From the NCBI RefSeq assembly GCF_000938255.1, contig NZ_JYMR01000012.1, forward strand, positions 1-64,000: a DNA stretch of 64,000 bases. Direction: 5' to 3'. Of this stretch, positions 1 to 7,808 are shown one piece after another. This DNA comes from Bradyrhizobium sp. LTSP849. Lineage in GTDB: Bacteria > Pseudomonadota > Alphaproteobacteria > Rhizobiales > Xanthobacteraceae. The number at the start of each line of letters is the position of its first letter. Within the stretch, counting starts at the first letter, position 1. Made by a program: the position numbers and the translations under genes. A model generated the notes under the pieces. It saw only the letters and a list, made by a program, of their open reading frames with translations, did no database searches and was not told the origin of the DNA.

Positions 1-94
1 CTAGAGCGGATCATTGATTAATTGAATCGAAAGGGATTCCGTCGGGCGGCGGTTTGTGATTCAAGATGCTGGCTGGATCGGAGGCCAGCATCGG

Positions 95-454
95 ATGGTC
101 CGACCTCTTTCGAATGATCTTCGTGAACGAGCCGTGAAGGCGGTGGAATCCGGCGAGAGTTGCCATGCCGTGGCGGCCCGGTTCGATGTTGCGGTGTCGT
201 CGGTCGTGAAGTGGAGGCAGCGCTATCGCGCAACAGGTTCGGTCGCGCCGGGCAAGATGGGGGGACACCGCAAGCCAGTTCTGGCGCCGCATCGAGCATT
301 CATCGTGGAGCGGATCAGTCAGATGCCACATTTAACGCTGCACGGGCTGAAGGACGAACTTGCCGCGCGAGGCGTAAAAGTCTCGCACCACGCGGTGTGG
401 ACCTTTCTGCGACGCGAAGGTCTCAGCTTCAAAAAAAACTCTGTTCGCCCTTGA
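95..454 (+). CDS. IS630-family transposase, N-terminal frame (orfA)
   Basis: The 119-residue product starts at ATG 95 (MVRPLSNDLRERAV) and has the helix-turn-helix N-terminus of IS630 transposases, which binds the terminal repeats, followed by a second DNA-binding helix pair (HAVWTFLRREGLSFKK). It ends soon after a run of eight A at 431-438. Reading past that run in the next frame (codons from 432) gives KKTLFALEQGRADVVWRR, the usual continuation of this family. Full-length transposase therefore needs slippage or frameshifting on the A8 run, or the run carries a one-base mutation. Both are consistent with the sequence. Confidence 0.85.
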   Translation: MVRPLSNDLRERAVKAVESGESCHAVAARFDVAVSSVVKWRQRYRATGSVAPGKMGGHRKPVLAPHRAFIVERISQMPHLTLHGLKDELAARGVKVSHHAVWTFLRREGLSFKKNSVRP

Positions 455-473
455 ACAAGGCCGCGCCGATGTC

Positions 474-1043
474 GTGTGGCGGCGGCAGCGCTGGCGCAGC
501 TTGCAGGATCGCCTCGATCCAAACCGCCTGGTGTTCATCGACGAGACCTGGATCAAGACCAACATGGCACCGCTACGCGGCTGGGGAGCCAAGGGCGAGC
601 GGCTGCGCGGCTTTGCGCCGCACGGTCACTGGCGAACCCTGACCTTCCTCGGTGCCCTACGCTGTGACCAGCTCACTGCGCCTTGCGTGTTCGACGGACC
701 GATCAACGGCGAAAGCTTCCGCGCCTATGTCGAACAGCAACTCGTCAAAGTGCTCAAACCGGGCGACATCGTCATCATGGATAATCTCGGTAGCCACAAG
801 TCGCCGACAGTCCGTCAGATGATCCGCAAAGCCGGCGCTAGGCTGTGGTACCTGCCGCCGTACTCACCCGACCTGAACCCGATCGAGCAGGTCTTTGCCA
901 AAATCAAACATTGGATGCGCATCGCACAGAAACGCACGATCGACGACGCCTGCGACCACATCGGTCACCTCGTCAGAGGCGTTATGCCAGCCGAATGCAC
1001 CAACTACTTTGCTAATGCCGGATACGCTTCTATCAAAAAATGA
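474..1043 (+). CDS. IS630-family transposase, catalytic frame (orfB)
   Basis: This is the C-terminal DDE domain. The three catalytic acids are visible as FIDETW (first Asp), MDNLGSHK (second Asp) and PDLNPIEQ (Glu), in the order and spacing of IS630 transposases. The open frame can be read back to base 432, inside the poly-A run where it joins orfA. The GTG at 474 is only the first in-frame start-like codon and may not be used. The stop codon at 1041-1043 lies in the right terminal repeat. The catalytic residues look intact, so the element may still be active if the frame is bridged. Confidence 0.85.
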   Translation: MWRRQRWRSLQDRLDPNRLVFIDETWIKTNMAPLRGWGAKGERLRGFAPHGHWRTLTFLGALRCDQLTAPCVFDGPINGESFRAYVEQQLVKVLKPGDIVIMDNLGSHKSPTVRQMIRKAGARLWYLPPYSPDLNPIEQVFAKIKHWMRIAQKRTIDDACDHIGHLVRGVMPAECTNYFANAGYASIKK

Positions 1044-1049
1044 AACGCT

Positions 1050-1712
1050 CTAGCAGGACTTCTGTTGCAGATGCTGGATGCAGGTGCACACCGCCGTGGC
1101 CGGATACTTCACGTCATAATACGGGAAGTTTGAATTGGCCGGGCCGTTCGTCGAGCAGCGTGGAAACAAATAGTAGCTGTCTGACAGGGTGACGCTGCCG
1201 GCGATCGTGTAGCCGAGATTCGGCGTGTAGACATAGGACACCTCGCTCAGGATCAGCGAGATGTTGGCATTGTTGGAACTGTTCGGGCTGGTCGCGGTGA
1301 AGGACGACAAGGTCATCTGCTGACCCACGGGCCTTGCGCCCGACGTGCTGGTTGACTGGCTCCATTGAACCGTCGCCTTGCCACTGCTGTCGGTCGCGAC
1401 TTCGGACACCGTGATCGTCATCAGGGAATTGCCGCCGGCATCCGTGACGGCATAGGGAGCCATGATGGCGCTCGCAGCCGAAAGGATCCCGCTCATCCGG
1501 GCCGACGTGAGCTGGGTGTTCTGCGAAATCATGTCAGCGACACTGTGTGCAGTTGCCGAGACCTTGACGTTCATCGCCAGCCCGTTCCCGAGCTCGACGC
1601 CTCCGACGTAGAGCACCAGCATGAACGGGACCACGATGGCGAACTCCGTCGCCGCAACGCCGCGAACATCAGTCCGCAGATGCCGTGCGCGACGCAACAA
1701 GCCGGCAATCAT
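1050..1712 (-). CDS. TadE-like pilus assembly protein
   Basis: The 220-residue protein has a short basic N-terminus, the TadE signature (GVAATEFAIVVPFMLVLYVG, residues about 18-37) as one membrane segment, then a Ser/Thr-rich extracytoplasmic part ending in a Cys-rich tail (CSTNG, CTCIQ, KSC). TadE/TadG minor pseudopilins belong to the Flp/Tad pilus system that mediates surface attachment. It is last of three such genes on this strand, 3 bp after its neighbour. Its TAG stop is shared with the insertion sequence: TA is the target site and the final G comes from the element end, so the reading frame is unharmed. No Tad secretion ATPase or prepilin gene is in the window. Confidence 0.8.
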   Translation of the reverse strand: MIAGLLRRARHLRTDVRGVAATEFAIVVPFMLVLYVGGVELGNGLAMNVKVSATAHSVADMISQNTQLTSARMSGILSAASAIMAPYAVTDAGGNSLMTITVSEVATDSSGKATVQWSQSTSTSGARPVGQQMTLSSFTATSPNSSNNANISLILSEVSYVYTPNLGYTIAGSVTLSDSYYLFPRCSTNGPANSNFPYYDVKYPATAVCTCIQHLQQKSC

Positions 1713-1715
1713 TGG

Positions 1716-2276
1716 CTAGCTCCCTGGCTCGTTCTGGAACGCAGCCGACGCCATGATCAGCCGGTTGCCGTTGGAAATATTCGACAGGTTGAAACCGAGC
1801 GGCCCGAGCATGACCGGCCATACGTACATCACCCGGAGAACGACGGGGTCGCCGGCATTCCCTGGATTGTATTGCCAGACATTCGAGACGGTCCCATCGC
1901 TGTTGAAGGTCAAGGTGGGCATGGCCGTGTTCGCGGAAGACCACGAACTGGCAACCTGCATATCGATCATCAAACCGCTGCAGTTGAACAGAATCACGAC
2001 CTGATTGCAGACTTGCTGCTTGAATTGGGCCTGCGTCATTTGCTGAGACTGGACTTGTCCGGTCATGACGAGGCGCCCCGATTGAAGCACGACGGATTCG
2101 AGCAATTCCTGAGCAAAGAAAACCAGAAAGGTCTGGATCAGTGCGATGAGAAGGGCGAGGAACGGCGCGCCGATGAGCGCGAATTCGACGGCCGTGGCGC
2201 CTTCGTTGTCCCCAGCGAAGGCCGCGCAGCGGCTGCTGCGCCTCCCTCTCTTTGTTGTGACGTCCGATCCGGTCAT
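1716..2276 (-). CDS. TadE-like pilus assembly protein
   Basis: The 186-residue protein has a TadE-type N-terminal membrane segment (EGATAVEFALIGAPFLALL, about residues 25-43) and a C-terminal extracytoplasmic part of no recognised fold. I chose ATG 2276 because AGAAGG sits four bases before it, just after the stop of the upstream TadG-like gene; a longer upstream reading would overlap that gene. It probably acts with the flanking genes as a minor Tad pseudopilin. TadE-TadG heterogeneity is common in rhizobial tad loci. Confidence 0.78.
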   Translation of the reverse strand: MTGSDVTTKRGRRSSRCAAFAGDNEGATAVEFALIGAPFLALLIALIQTFLVFFAQELLESVVLQSGRLVMTGQVQSQQMTQAQFKQQVCNQVVILFNCSGLMIDMQVASSWSSANTAMPTLTFNSDGTVSNVWQYNPGNAGDPVVLRVMYVWPVMLGPLGFNLSNISNGNRLIMASAAFQNEPGS

Positions 2277-2286
2277 GGCGCCTTCT

Positions 2287-3723
2287 CTACTGCACGAGGC
2301 TGGCCGTGCTTGACGCAACCTTGATGAAGAGGTTCGTCAGCGCCCCGGAAATGTCGCCGCCGGTTTGAACGCTGGCATAGAAGCCAGGCGAGGCGCACGC
2401 TTGGAGCTTCTGTGCGATCGTACCGGTTGAGGACGTAGGCTCGTCGTACGTGTCGATCCAGCTCATGTACCAGGAATCCGTTGTCTGGATGCCGGTGGTG
2501 GCGCTCGCGATGAGTTGCAGATACTCGGTGTAGAGGACCGCGATCTTGATGCCCCGGTTCTTGATGGTCGTGCACATCGTCGTGTCGAGCGGCTGCTGAC
2601 ATCGACTGTGGGAAGCGAAGCTCGCGTTGGGGCAAGTCGCGGAGATCTTGTCTTCGACGCCGTCGGTGACGAGGAACACCACTTCCTGCGGCGTATCTCC
2701 TGACGCGTTGCTGCCAAGCCCGGGAGCGGGCATGATATTGTTGATGCTTGAAAGCGCGCCGGCGATATCTGTGCCAAAGTCGGTCGTGGGATTGGTCGTG
2801 CTCGATGAAGAGCAGCCCGAAAAGACGCAGTTCTGGTAGTAGACCGGCATCAGCGAGATATTGGAAACCTGGATTCCGGCGGTGGTCGGGGTGGTCAGCG
2901 TCGCCAGTGTGTTCAAACCTACGTCGAACGTATAGAGCGCCGCCCTGTAGGTGGTGTTGTTCAGGGCCGCCATGCACTGCATGACGCCCCCCGAAACGCC
3001 CGACTGCGGGCAGTTCGACCATGAATTGAGCAACTGATTGACGGCACTCGTCACCAGATCGATCCGCAAGGTGATATTGCGAGCTCGTGCGATCGCAAGG
3101 TTATCCTGAGTCCCGCCATCGTGAGCGATATTGGTTTCATGGCAGGCGAAGCCGCAATTCTGCGAAGACGCTGCCGACTGGTACTTGGAGGCGGTGTACT
3201 TGATGAGATTGCTGATGTCGGTCGTGGTCGCGCCGATCCCCATGGACGGCGAGTCATCCATCAGCAGATAGAAGTTCATGTTGGGCGCGCTCGACGCGCG
3301 CGCCGTCGCCGACCCCGAGACCTGCCAGGTCTGCCGACCGAGAACGCTGGGGAAATTGTTGACGGACTGCGCGACATACGAAACCGTAATGGTCCGCGCG
3401 AGCCCGGAATCAACGACGTTGATGGTCGGTGTCGGCGTCGACGACAGGCCGGGAAGATTCGCCTTCGCTGCAAAGACGGCTGCCGCGGTCGCCTGGACGA
3501 CGCTGTCGTCGGACTGCGTCAGCATGGCCGGCCTCACGGCCGCAATTGCGGCCGCGTCGGCAGCCGCGTTCAATTGCTCCTGCTTGCGCAAGGCCAGCGT
3601 GTAGTCGAGCGTCATGCCCAGGAGAAAGACGATGGGAACCAGCATCAGCGCGAAGATGATGGCGACGTTGGCCTTCCGATCTCTCGCGAAACGAAGCATT
3701 GCGCGGCGGAGCATGACCCTCAT
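2287..3723 (-). CDS. TadG-like pilus protein with von Willebrand A domain
   Basis: The 478-residue protein has a TadG-type N-terminus with one membrane segment (KANVAIIFALMLVPIVFLLG, about residues 18-37), followed by the conserved AAADAAAIAAV stretch. A von Willebrand factor A domain follows, with its metal-binding motif DDSPSMG near residue 156 and a VFLVTDGVED strand-turn near residue 350. TadG proteins with vWA domains are pilus-assembly or adhesion components of the Tad system, anchored in the inner membrane. First gene of the three-gene tad-like operon, with ATG codons also at residues 4 and 9. Confidence 0.82.
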   Translation of the reverse strand: MRVMLRRAMLRFARDRKANVAIIFALMLVPIVFLLGMTLDYTLALRKQEQLNAAADAAAIAAVRPAMLTQSDDSVVQATAAAVFAAKANLPGLSSTPTPTINVVDSGLARTITVSYVAQSVNNFPSVLGRQTWQVSGSATARASSAPNMNFYLLMDDSPSMGIGATTTDISNLIKYTASKYQSAASSQNCGFACHETNIAHDGGTQDNLAIARARNITLRIDLVTSAVNQLLNSWSNCPQSGVSGGVMQCMAALNNTTYRAALYTFDVGLNTLATLTTPTTAGIQVSNISLMPVYYQNCVFSGCSSSSTTNPTTDFGTDIAGALSSINNIMPAPGLGSNASGDTPQEVVFLVTDGVEDKISATCPNASFASHSRCQQPLDTTMCTTIKNRGIKIAVLYTEYLQLIASATTGIQTTDSWYMSWIDTYDEPTSSTGTIAQKLQACASPGFYASVQTGGDISGALTNLFIKVASSTASLVQ

Positions 3724-4131
3724 CCTGATTGCCGTTGCGGCGGCAGAGACACTTCCCTGGAATCGTGCGATCGAAGGCGACTATCAAACTTTCGTCGCCG
3801 ACCATTCGCTCATTGCGGGCGGAACTCTGGAGATGGCCTTCTTAATCAACGCTTACGGGCAATCCATAAACACGGAGTGTCACGGATTGAGATGTGTCAG
3901 ATTGGGAAAGCATCATTAACGTCGCTTAAACGGGGTCGTTGAGTTTGAAGCGACGGGGGTATCCGGAGGCCGTTAGGTCGCACGTCGGGCGAAGACGGAT
4001 GCCCTGGAGCCGTCCCGGCCCAGGCCAGGACGGGATTGGGGAGCTCGCGGTTAGGCTCGCGCTGCCGCTGCCAACATAAAACTCTCGAAAACAACCCGTG
4101 CAAAGTAGCCGGTGGCCCACGGGCGATCAGG
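3724..4131. other. Intergenic region, no gene seen
   Basis: About 400 bases between the start of the TadG-like gene and the 3' end of the next gene. It should hold the promoter of the tad-like operon, read leftwards, but I could not identify confident -35/-10 boxes. Short open frames here lack a ribosome binding site and recognisable protein features. Confidence 0.5.
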
Positions 4132-4626
4132 TTACTTCGCTTCCCTGTTCAATTCGATCGCGACCTCCGAGACCCAGGATCCCGGCGCATCCATCAGGAA
4201 GGACTGGTGATTGCCCTTGGTCTGGATTGTCACCAACGCGGCCACGGTGTTTCCTTCAATCCGCGCCTCGATCAAGCCGTCCGTATTTGTCCCGTAAACC
4301 TTGCCGCCCTGTCGGTATTCGCTCTCGAACCAGTTGCCGGAAAGCTCGGTCCCGTTCTGATCGATGTTTGCCGACAAGACCATCTTGTACGCATCGCTCG
4401 CGCAGCGCAGGTCAAGACTAACCGACCGTCCAGGCTTGGTGATGTTGTACGCCACTTTGCAGCGAACCTTCTCACGCGGGCCATCCGAGGGCTTCATCGT
4501 GCCGATGCCCGACCAGGCGCCGGCCAAATTGTCGAGCGCCGGCTCCGCGTGCAAGCCGCCGCTGCTCACGAGCGCAAGGCAGGCCGCGCCTACGCCGATA
4601 CGTGCCACCGAAGAGTTCAATCGCAT
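4132..4626 (-). CDS. Secreted protein of unknown function
   Basis: The 164-residue protein begins MRLNSSVARIGVGAACLALV and has a Sec-type signal peptide with likely cleavage near LHA-EPA. The mature part looks like a small beta-rich periplasmic protein with two Cys (VRCKVAYN and DLRCASD), which could form a disulfide. I chose ATG 4626 because AGGA lies upstream; an upstream TTG at 4647 would put a basic tail before the signal peptide. It stands alone on this strand, with the tad-like genes downstream. I do not recognise a named family with certainty. Confidence 0.65.
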   Translation of the reverse strand: MRLNSSVARIGVGAACLALVSSGGLHAEPALDNLAGAWSGIGTMKPSDGPREKVRCKVAYNITKPGRSVSLDLRCASDAYKMVLSANIDQNGTELSGNWFESEYRQGGKVYGTNTDGLIEARIEGNTVAALVTIQTKGNHQSFLMDAPGSWVSEVAIELNREAK

Positions 4627-4733
4627 TCTGCCAATCCTGATCCGCAATGTCTGAGCCCTCTTAGGCTCGGACAGCCGCAGGATGTTGGCGAAGATGTTGA
4701 GAGATGTTGCGGAAGTTGGCTGAACGTTGCTGG

Positions 4734-4852
4734 CGTCATTGCGAGGAGCGCTTGCGACGAAGCAATCCAGGCTATCTCGGCGGACACATTCTGGATTGCT
4801 TCGCTTCCGCCTTCGCTCTTCGAGCTACGGCGGACAAGGCGCTCGCAATGAC
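4734..4852. repeat. Palindromic intergenic repeat (CGTCATTGCGAG type)
   Basis: The element begins CGTCATTGCGAGGAGCG and ends GCTCGCAATGACG, with internal arms GCAATCCAG and CTGGATTGC. It therefore folds into a long imperfect hairpin. It lies between the 5' end of the secreted protein gene and the 3' end of the carboxylase gene. This style of mobile-looking palindrome is common in rhizobial chromosomes. It has no coding content. Confidence 0.75.
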
Positions 4853-4881
4853 GGCTAAGCTCGCAACGACGATCGCGCCCA

Positions 4882-6441
4882 TTACGGCCTGATCGAAAAA
4901 TTCTCCGGCGGTCCTGCCTTGCGCAACGGCTCGGCCAGCCGCGCGAATTCGCACAACAACCCCCGCGTCTTGCGCGGGTCGATGATCTCCTCGACCCAGA
5001 ATTTTTCAGCCGAGCGGAACGGCGAGCGCAGCTTGTTCAGCCGCTCCTGGATCTCGTTGAGCTTCGCCGCCTTGTCCTCGGCTGCATCGATGTCGGCACG
5101 GTAGGCAGCTTCGATGCCACCTTCGAGCGGCAGCGAGCCCCAATAGGCCGACGGCCAGGCGTAGCGGATCGAGAAGCGGTCGGCCGGCTGATGCACCACG
5201 CCGGCGACGCCGAAGGCGTTGCGCAGGATCACGGTGCACCAGGGCACCGTGGTCTGGTTGACCGCGGCCATGGCGCGGACGCCGTGGCGGATCGTGGCCG
5301 CCTTTTCGGCGTCGAGGCCGATCATGAAGCCCGGGCAGTCCATGAGATAGACGATCGGCAGATGAAAGGTCTCTGCGAAGTCGACCCAGCGCACCACCTT
5401 CTGGCAGGCATCCGCCGTCCAGGAGCCGCCATAGTGAAAGCTGTCGCTGGCGAGCACCATCACCGCCCTGCCCTCGAGCCGGGCGAGACCGACGATGATC
5501 GGCCTGCCGAAATTCCTTGCGACCTCGAAGAACGAGCCCTTGTCGACGACGGACTCGACGATCGGCCGCATCTTGTAGACCTGCTTGCGATTACGCGGCA
5601 CCGCGTTCATCAGCGCTTCTTCGCTGCGCTCGGGATTGTCGGTGCAGGGCACGGTCGGCGGCAATTCGTAAACCGACGACGGCAGATAAGACAGGAAACG
5701 CCGCGCGCAGGCGAAGGCTTCCTCCTCGGTGTCGACCGCATGATCGACCGCGCCGGCGCGGGTCTGGATATCCGCGCCGCCGAGTTCCTCCTTCGATAGG
5801 TCCTGTCCCAGCGCCTTCACCACCGGCGGGCCCGCGACGAACATCGCGGACTTCCTGGTCATGATCGAATAGTGGCTGGCAGCGAGACGCGCAGCGCCAA
5901 GGCCAGCGACCGAGCCGAGACCCAGCGCGACCACGGGAACGCGCGACAGGTTTTCCGTGGTGAAGCGATACCAGCGGGTGCCGCCGATGCCGCCCGGGAG
6001 ATTCGCGGCGCCCTTGGTCTCGATGGTCTTGACCGAGCCGCCACCGCCGGAGCCTTCGATGATACGGACGATGGGCAGACGAAAATCGTGCGCCATCTCC
6101 TCCGCCATCAGCGGCTTTGCCGAGACCGAGGCATCGGCCGAACCACCGCGCACGGTGAAGTCGTCACCGACCACGACGACGGTGCGGCCATCGACGCGCG
6201 CGCGCCCGAACACGCAGTTCGCCGGCGTCAATTTCTGCAACTCGCCGCTGGAATCGTACTCACCGACGCCGGAGACGGCACCGATTTCGTGAAAGCTGCC
6301 TGTGTCGATCAGCTTCTCGATGCGCTCCCGAACAGTCAGCCGGCCTTGGTCATGCTGTCGCTTGACCTTGTCAACGCCGCCCATCTCCCGCGCGAAGGCT
6401 TCGCGCCGGGCGAGCTCGTCGAGTTCCGGCTTCCAGTTCAT
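4882..6441 (-). CDS. Acyl-CoA carboxylase, carboxyltransferase (beta) subunit
   Basis: The 519-residue product matches the length and layout of propionyl-/methylcrotonyl-CoA carboxylase beta subunits. An N-terminal carboxyltransferase half carries the acyl-CoA site (EGSGGGGSVKTIE, GLGSVAGLGAARLA) and a C-terminal half carries the biotin-side site (LMDCPGFMIGLDAEK, LRNAFGVAGVVHQ). The enzyme moves CO2 from carboxybiotin to an acyl-CoA. The start at 6441 has a strong GGAGGGAG ribosome binding site. It overlaps the 3' end of the upstream IclR gene by 71 bp in another frame. A stand-alone biotinyl carrier lies 1 kb away on the other strand, but no biotin carboxylase is in the window. Substrate unknown. 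Confidence 0.9.
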   Translation of the reverse strand: MNWKPELDELARREAFAREMGGVDKVKRQHDQGRLTVRERIEKLIDTGSFHEIGAVSGVGEYDSSGELQKLTPANCVFGRARVDGRTVVVVGDDFTVRGGSADASVSAKPLMAEEMAHDFRLPIVRIIEGSGGGGSVKTIETKGAANLPGGIGGTRWYRFTTENLSRVPVVALGLGSVAGLGAARLAASHYSIMTRKSAMFVAGPPVVKALGQDLSKEELGGADIQTRAGAVDHAVDTEEEAFACARRFLSYLPSSVYELPPTVPCTDNPERSEEALMNAVPRNRKQVYKMRPIVESVVDKGSFFEVARNFGRPIIVGLARLEGRAVMVLASDSFHYGGSWTADACQKVVRWVDFAETFHLPIVYLMDCPGFMIGLDAEKAATIRHGVRAMAAVNQTTVPWCTVILRNAFGVAGVVHQPADRFSIRYAWPSAYWGSLPLEGGIEAAYRADIDAAEDKAAKLNEIQERLNKLRSPFRSAEKFWVEEIIDPRKTRGLLCEFARLAEPLRKAGPPENFSIRP

Positions 6442-7345
6442 TCACTCCCTCCGAATTGATCGGCTTATTGTTGTTATGCACGGCCATTGCGACCGGTTTG
6501 CGCGAGATACGGGCGTTGAAGACATCGCCCTCGGCGCCTTCGAGCAGGCTGCCGAGCGAGCGGCCGAGCTCGAGCATCAGCGGCGCGACTTCGGCATGCA
6601 GACGCTGCTCGTCATACATCGCCGAGAGAAGGCCGATGGTGATGACCACGAAGGTCTGGTACTGCGGCGACCAGATCGGCACCGCGAGCCCGTTGATGTG
6701 CGGGCTCCACAGGCCGCAAGCCACGACATAGCCGTGCTCGCGCAGCGACTGCCGGTTGGCTTCGATACGAGGCCGCAGGATTTTTGCCGCCTCCGGGGCT
6801 TCCCGCTCCATCTCCGCAATGAAGGCATCGCCGATCTCCGGCGCCAGCGCCGCTGTGTAGGCCGCACCCGCAGCGGTGGAAGCCATCGAGATGCGGCTGC
6901 CGGTGCCCTCGTGCAGGCCGAGTGCGGTCGCCGAGCGCGCGAACTGGAGATAGACCAGATGGAAGCGATCAGGGACGACAAAGCCGACCGTGCCGGGCAA
7001 TTGCTCGGCAACTTCCTGAAGCCGCTGCCGGATCATGCTGCGCAGCTGCGCGCCCTTCATCATCGAGGCACTCATCGCCACGGCGCTCGGGCCGATGCGA
7101 TATTTCTGGTCACGCGGCAGGTAAACCAGTTGCCCCATGCGCGTCAGCGTGTGCGTGAGCCGCGACACCGTCGAGCGCGGCAGACCACAGCGATTTGAAA
7201 TTTCGAGATTGCCGAGCCGGGCCTCGTGGCCCTCGAAGCATCGCAACACGTCGAACGCGCGCGAGACTACCTGGATGACATCACCTTCACCGGCATCACC
7301 GGCCAGCGAACCTTGCCTACTCAACCGCTCCGAACGTCGTCCCAT
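6371..7345 (-). CDS. IclR-family transcriptional regulator
   Basis: The 324-residue protein has an N-terminal winged helix (ISNRCGLPRSTVSRLTHTL, about residues 49-67) and a C-terminal effector domain of IclR type (RISMASTAAGAAYTAAL, YVVACGLWSPHINGLAVP). It is co-oriented with, and overlaps by 71 bp, the carboxylase subunit gene, and is divergent from the biotinyl carrier gene, so it probably controls both. The final 23 or so residues are translated from DNA that also encodes the start of the carboxylase and look like a run-on tail beyond the conserved domain. Confidence 0.88.
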   Translation of the reverse strand: MGRRSERLSRQGSLAGDAGEGDVIQVVSRAFDVLRCFEGHEARLGNLEISNRCGLPRSTVSRLTHTLTRMGQLVYLPRDQKYRIGPSAVAMSASMMKGAQLRSMIRQRLQEVAEQLPGTVGFVVPDRFHLVYLQFARSATALGLHEGTGSRISMASTAAGAAYTAALAPEIGDAFIAEMEREAPEAAKILRPRIEANRQSLREHGYVVACGLWSPHINGLAVPIWSPQYQTFVVITIGLLSAMYDEQRLHAEVAPLMLELGRSLGSLLEGAEGDVFNARISRKPVAMAVHNNNKPINSEGVNELEAGTRRARPARSLRAGDGRR

Positions 7346-7439
7346 GTTCCCTACCAGTTGTTCCGCTGTGCGGAATTAAATTCCACTTGCAGACGACGCT
7401 ACCTCAGGCATTTTGCGACGACAACAAAAAGGCGATGGC

Positions 7440-7661
7440 ATGCCAGAAATTAAGATCGTCACGGAGGTCGCGGGACGCATCTGCGCAACTCCCGTGCAAG
7501 TTGGAGGAACCGTTGCGGATGGCGATGAAATTGTGGTGGTCGAAGCCATGAAGATGGAGATACCGGTGTCCTCGCCTGCGGCCGGCACGATCACATCGCT
7601 GCTCGTCAAGCTCGACGATGTCGTTGCCGAAGGACAAGCGATCGCAATCGTTGCGAGCTGA
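7440..7661 (+). CDS. Stand-alone biotin carboxyl carrier protein
   Basis: The 73-residue protein is only a biotinyl/lipoyl domain. It has the biotin attachment motif VEAMKME (modified Lys is the one between Met residues), followed by the AAGTITSLLVKLDDVVAEGQ hairpin. Carriers of this type shuttle CO2 between a biotin carboxylase and a carboxyltransferase. ATG 7440 follows AAAAAGG. It is divergent from the IclR gene and probably serves the carboxyltransferase at 4882-6441. A biotin carboxylase partner must come from elsewhere in the genome. Confidence 0.88.
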   Translation: MPEIKIVTEVAGRICATPVQVGGTVADGDEIVVVEAMKMEIPVSSPAAGTITSLLVKLDDVVAEGQAIAIVAS

Positions 7662-7808
7662 GCTCGCGCCGTTGCGGTTGCAGCCCGCGACAATCTGAAA
7701 CACATGACATTGCGATGGCGCCGGCGTCTTGCGTTCGGGCGTCACAGCGGATGGCCTTCGGTGACCAACGGGTTGCACGTGCCCTGATTGCGATGCACAA
7801 GGGAGGCG

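Larger units (their letters stand above)
4..1050 (+). mobile_element. IS630-family insertion sequence, complete
   Basis: The ends are imperfect inverted repeats. The left end reads GAGCGGATCATT from base 4 and the right end reads GAGCGTTTCATT inward from base 1050. TA dinucleotides flank both ends (2-3 and 1051-1052), the target duplication expected for IS630/Tc1-type elements, and each junction reads CTAG, a known IS630 target preference. The element carries one transposase split into two frames. The right junction lies in the stop codon of a TadE-like gene on the other strand. The boundaries are read directly from the sequence; the family name follows from transposase motifs and the TA target. 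Confidence 0.9.
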
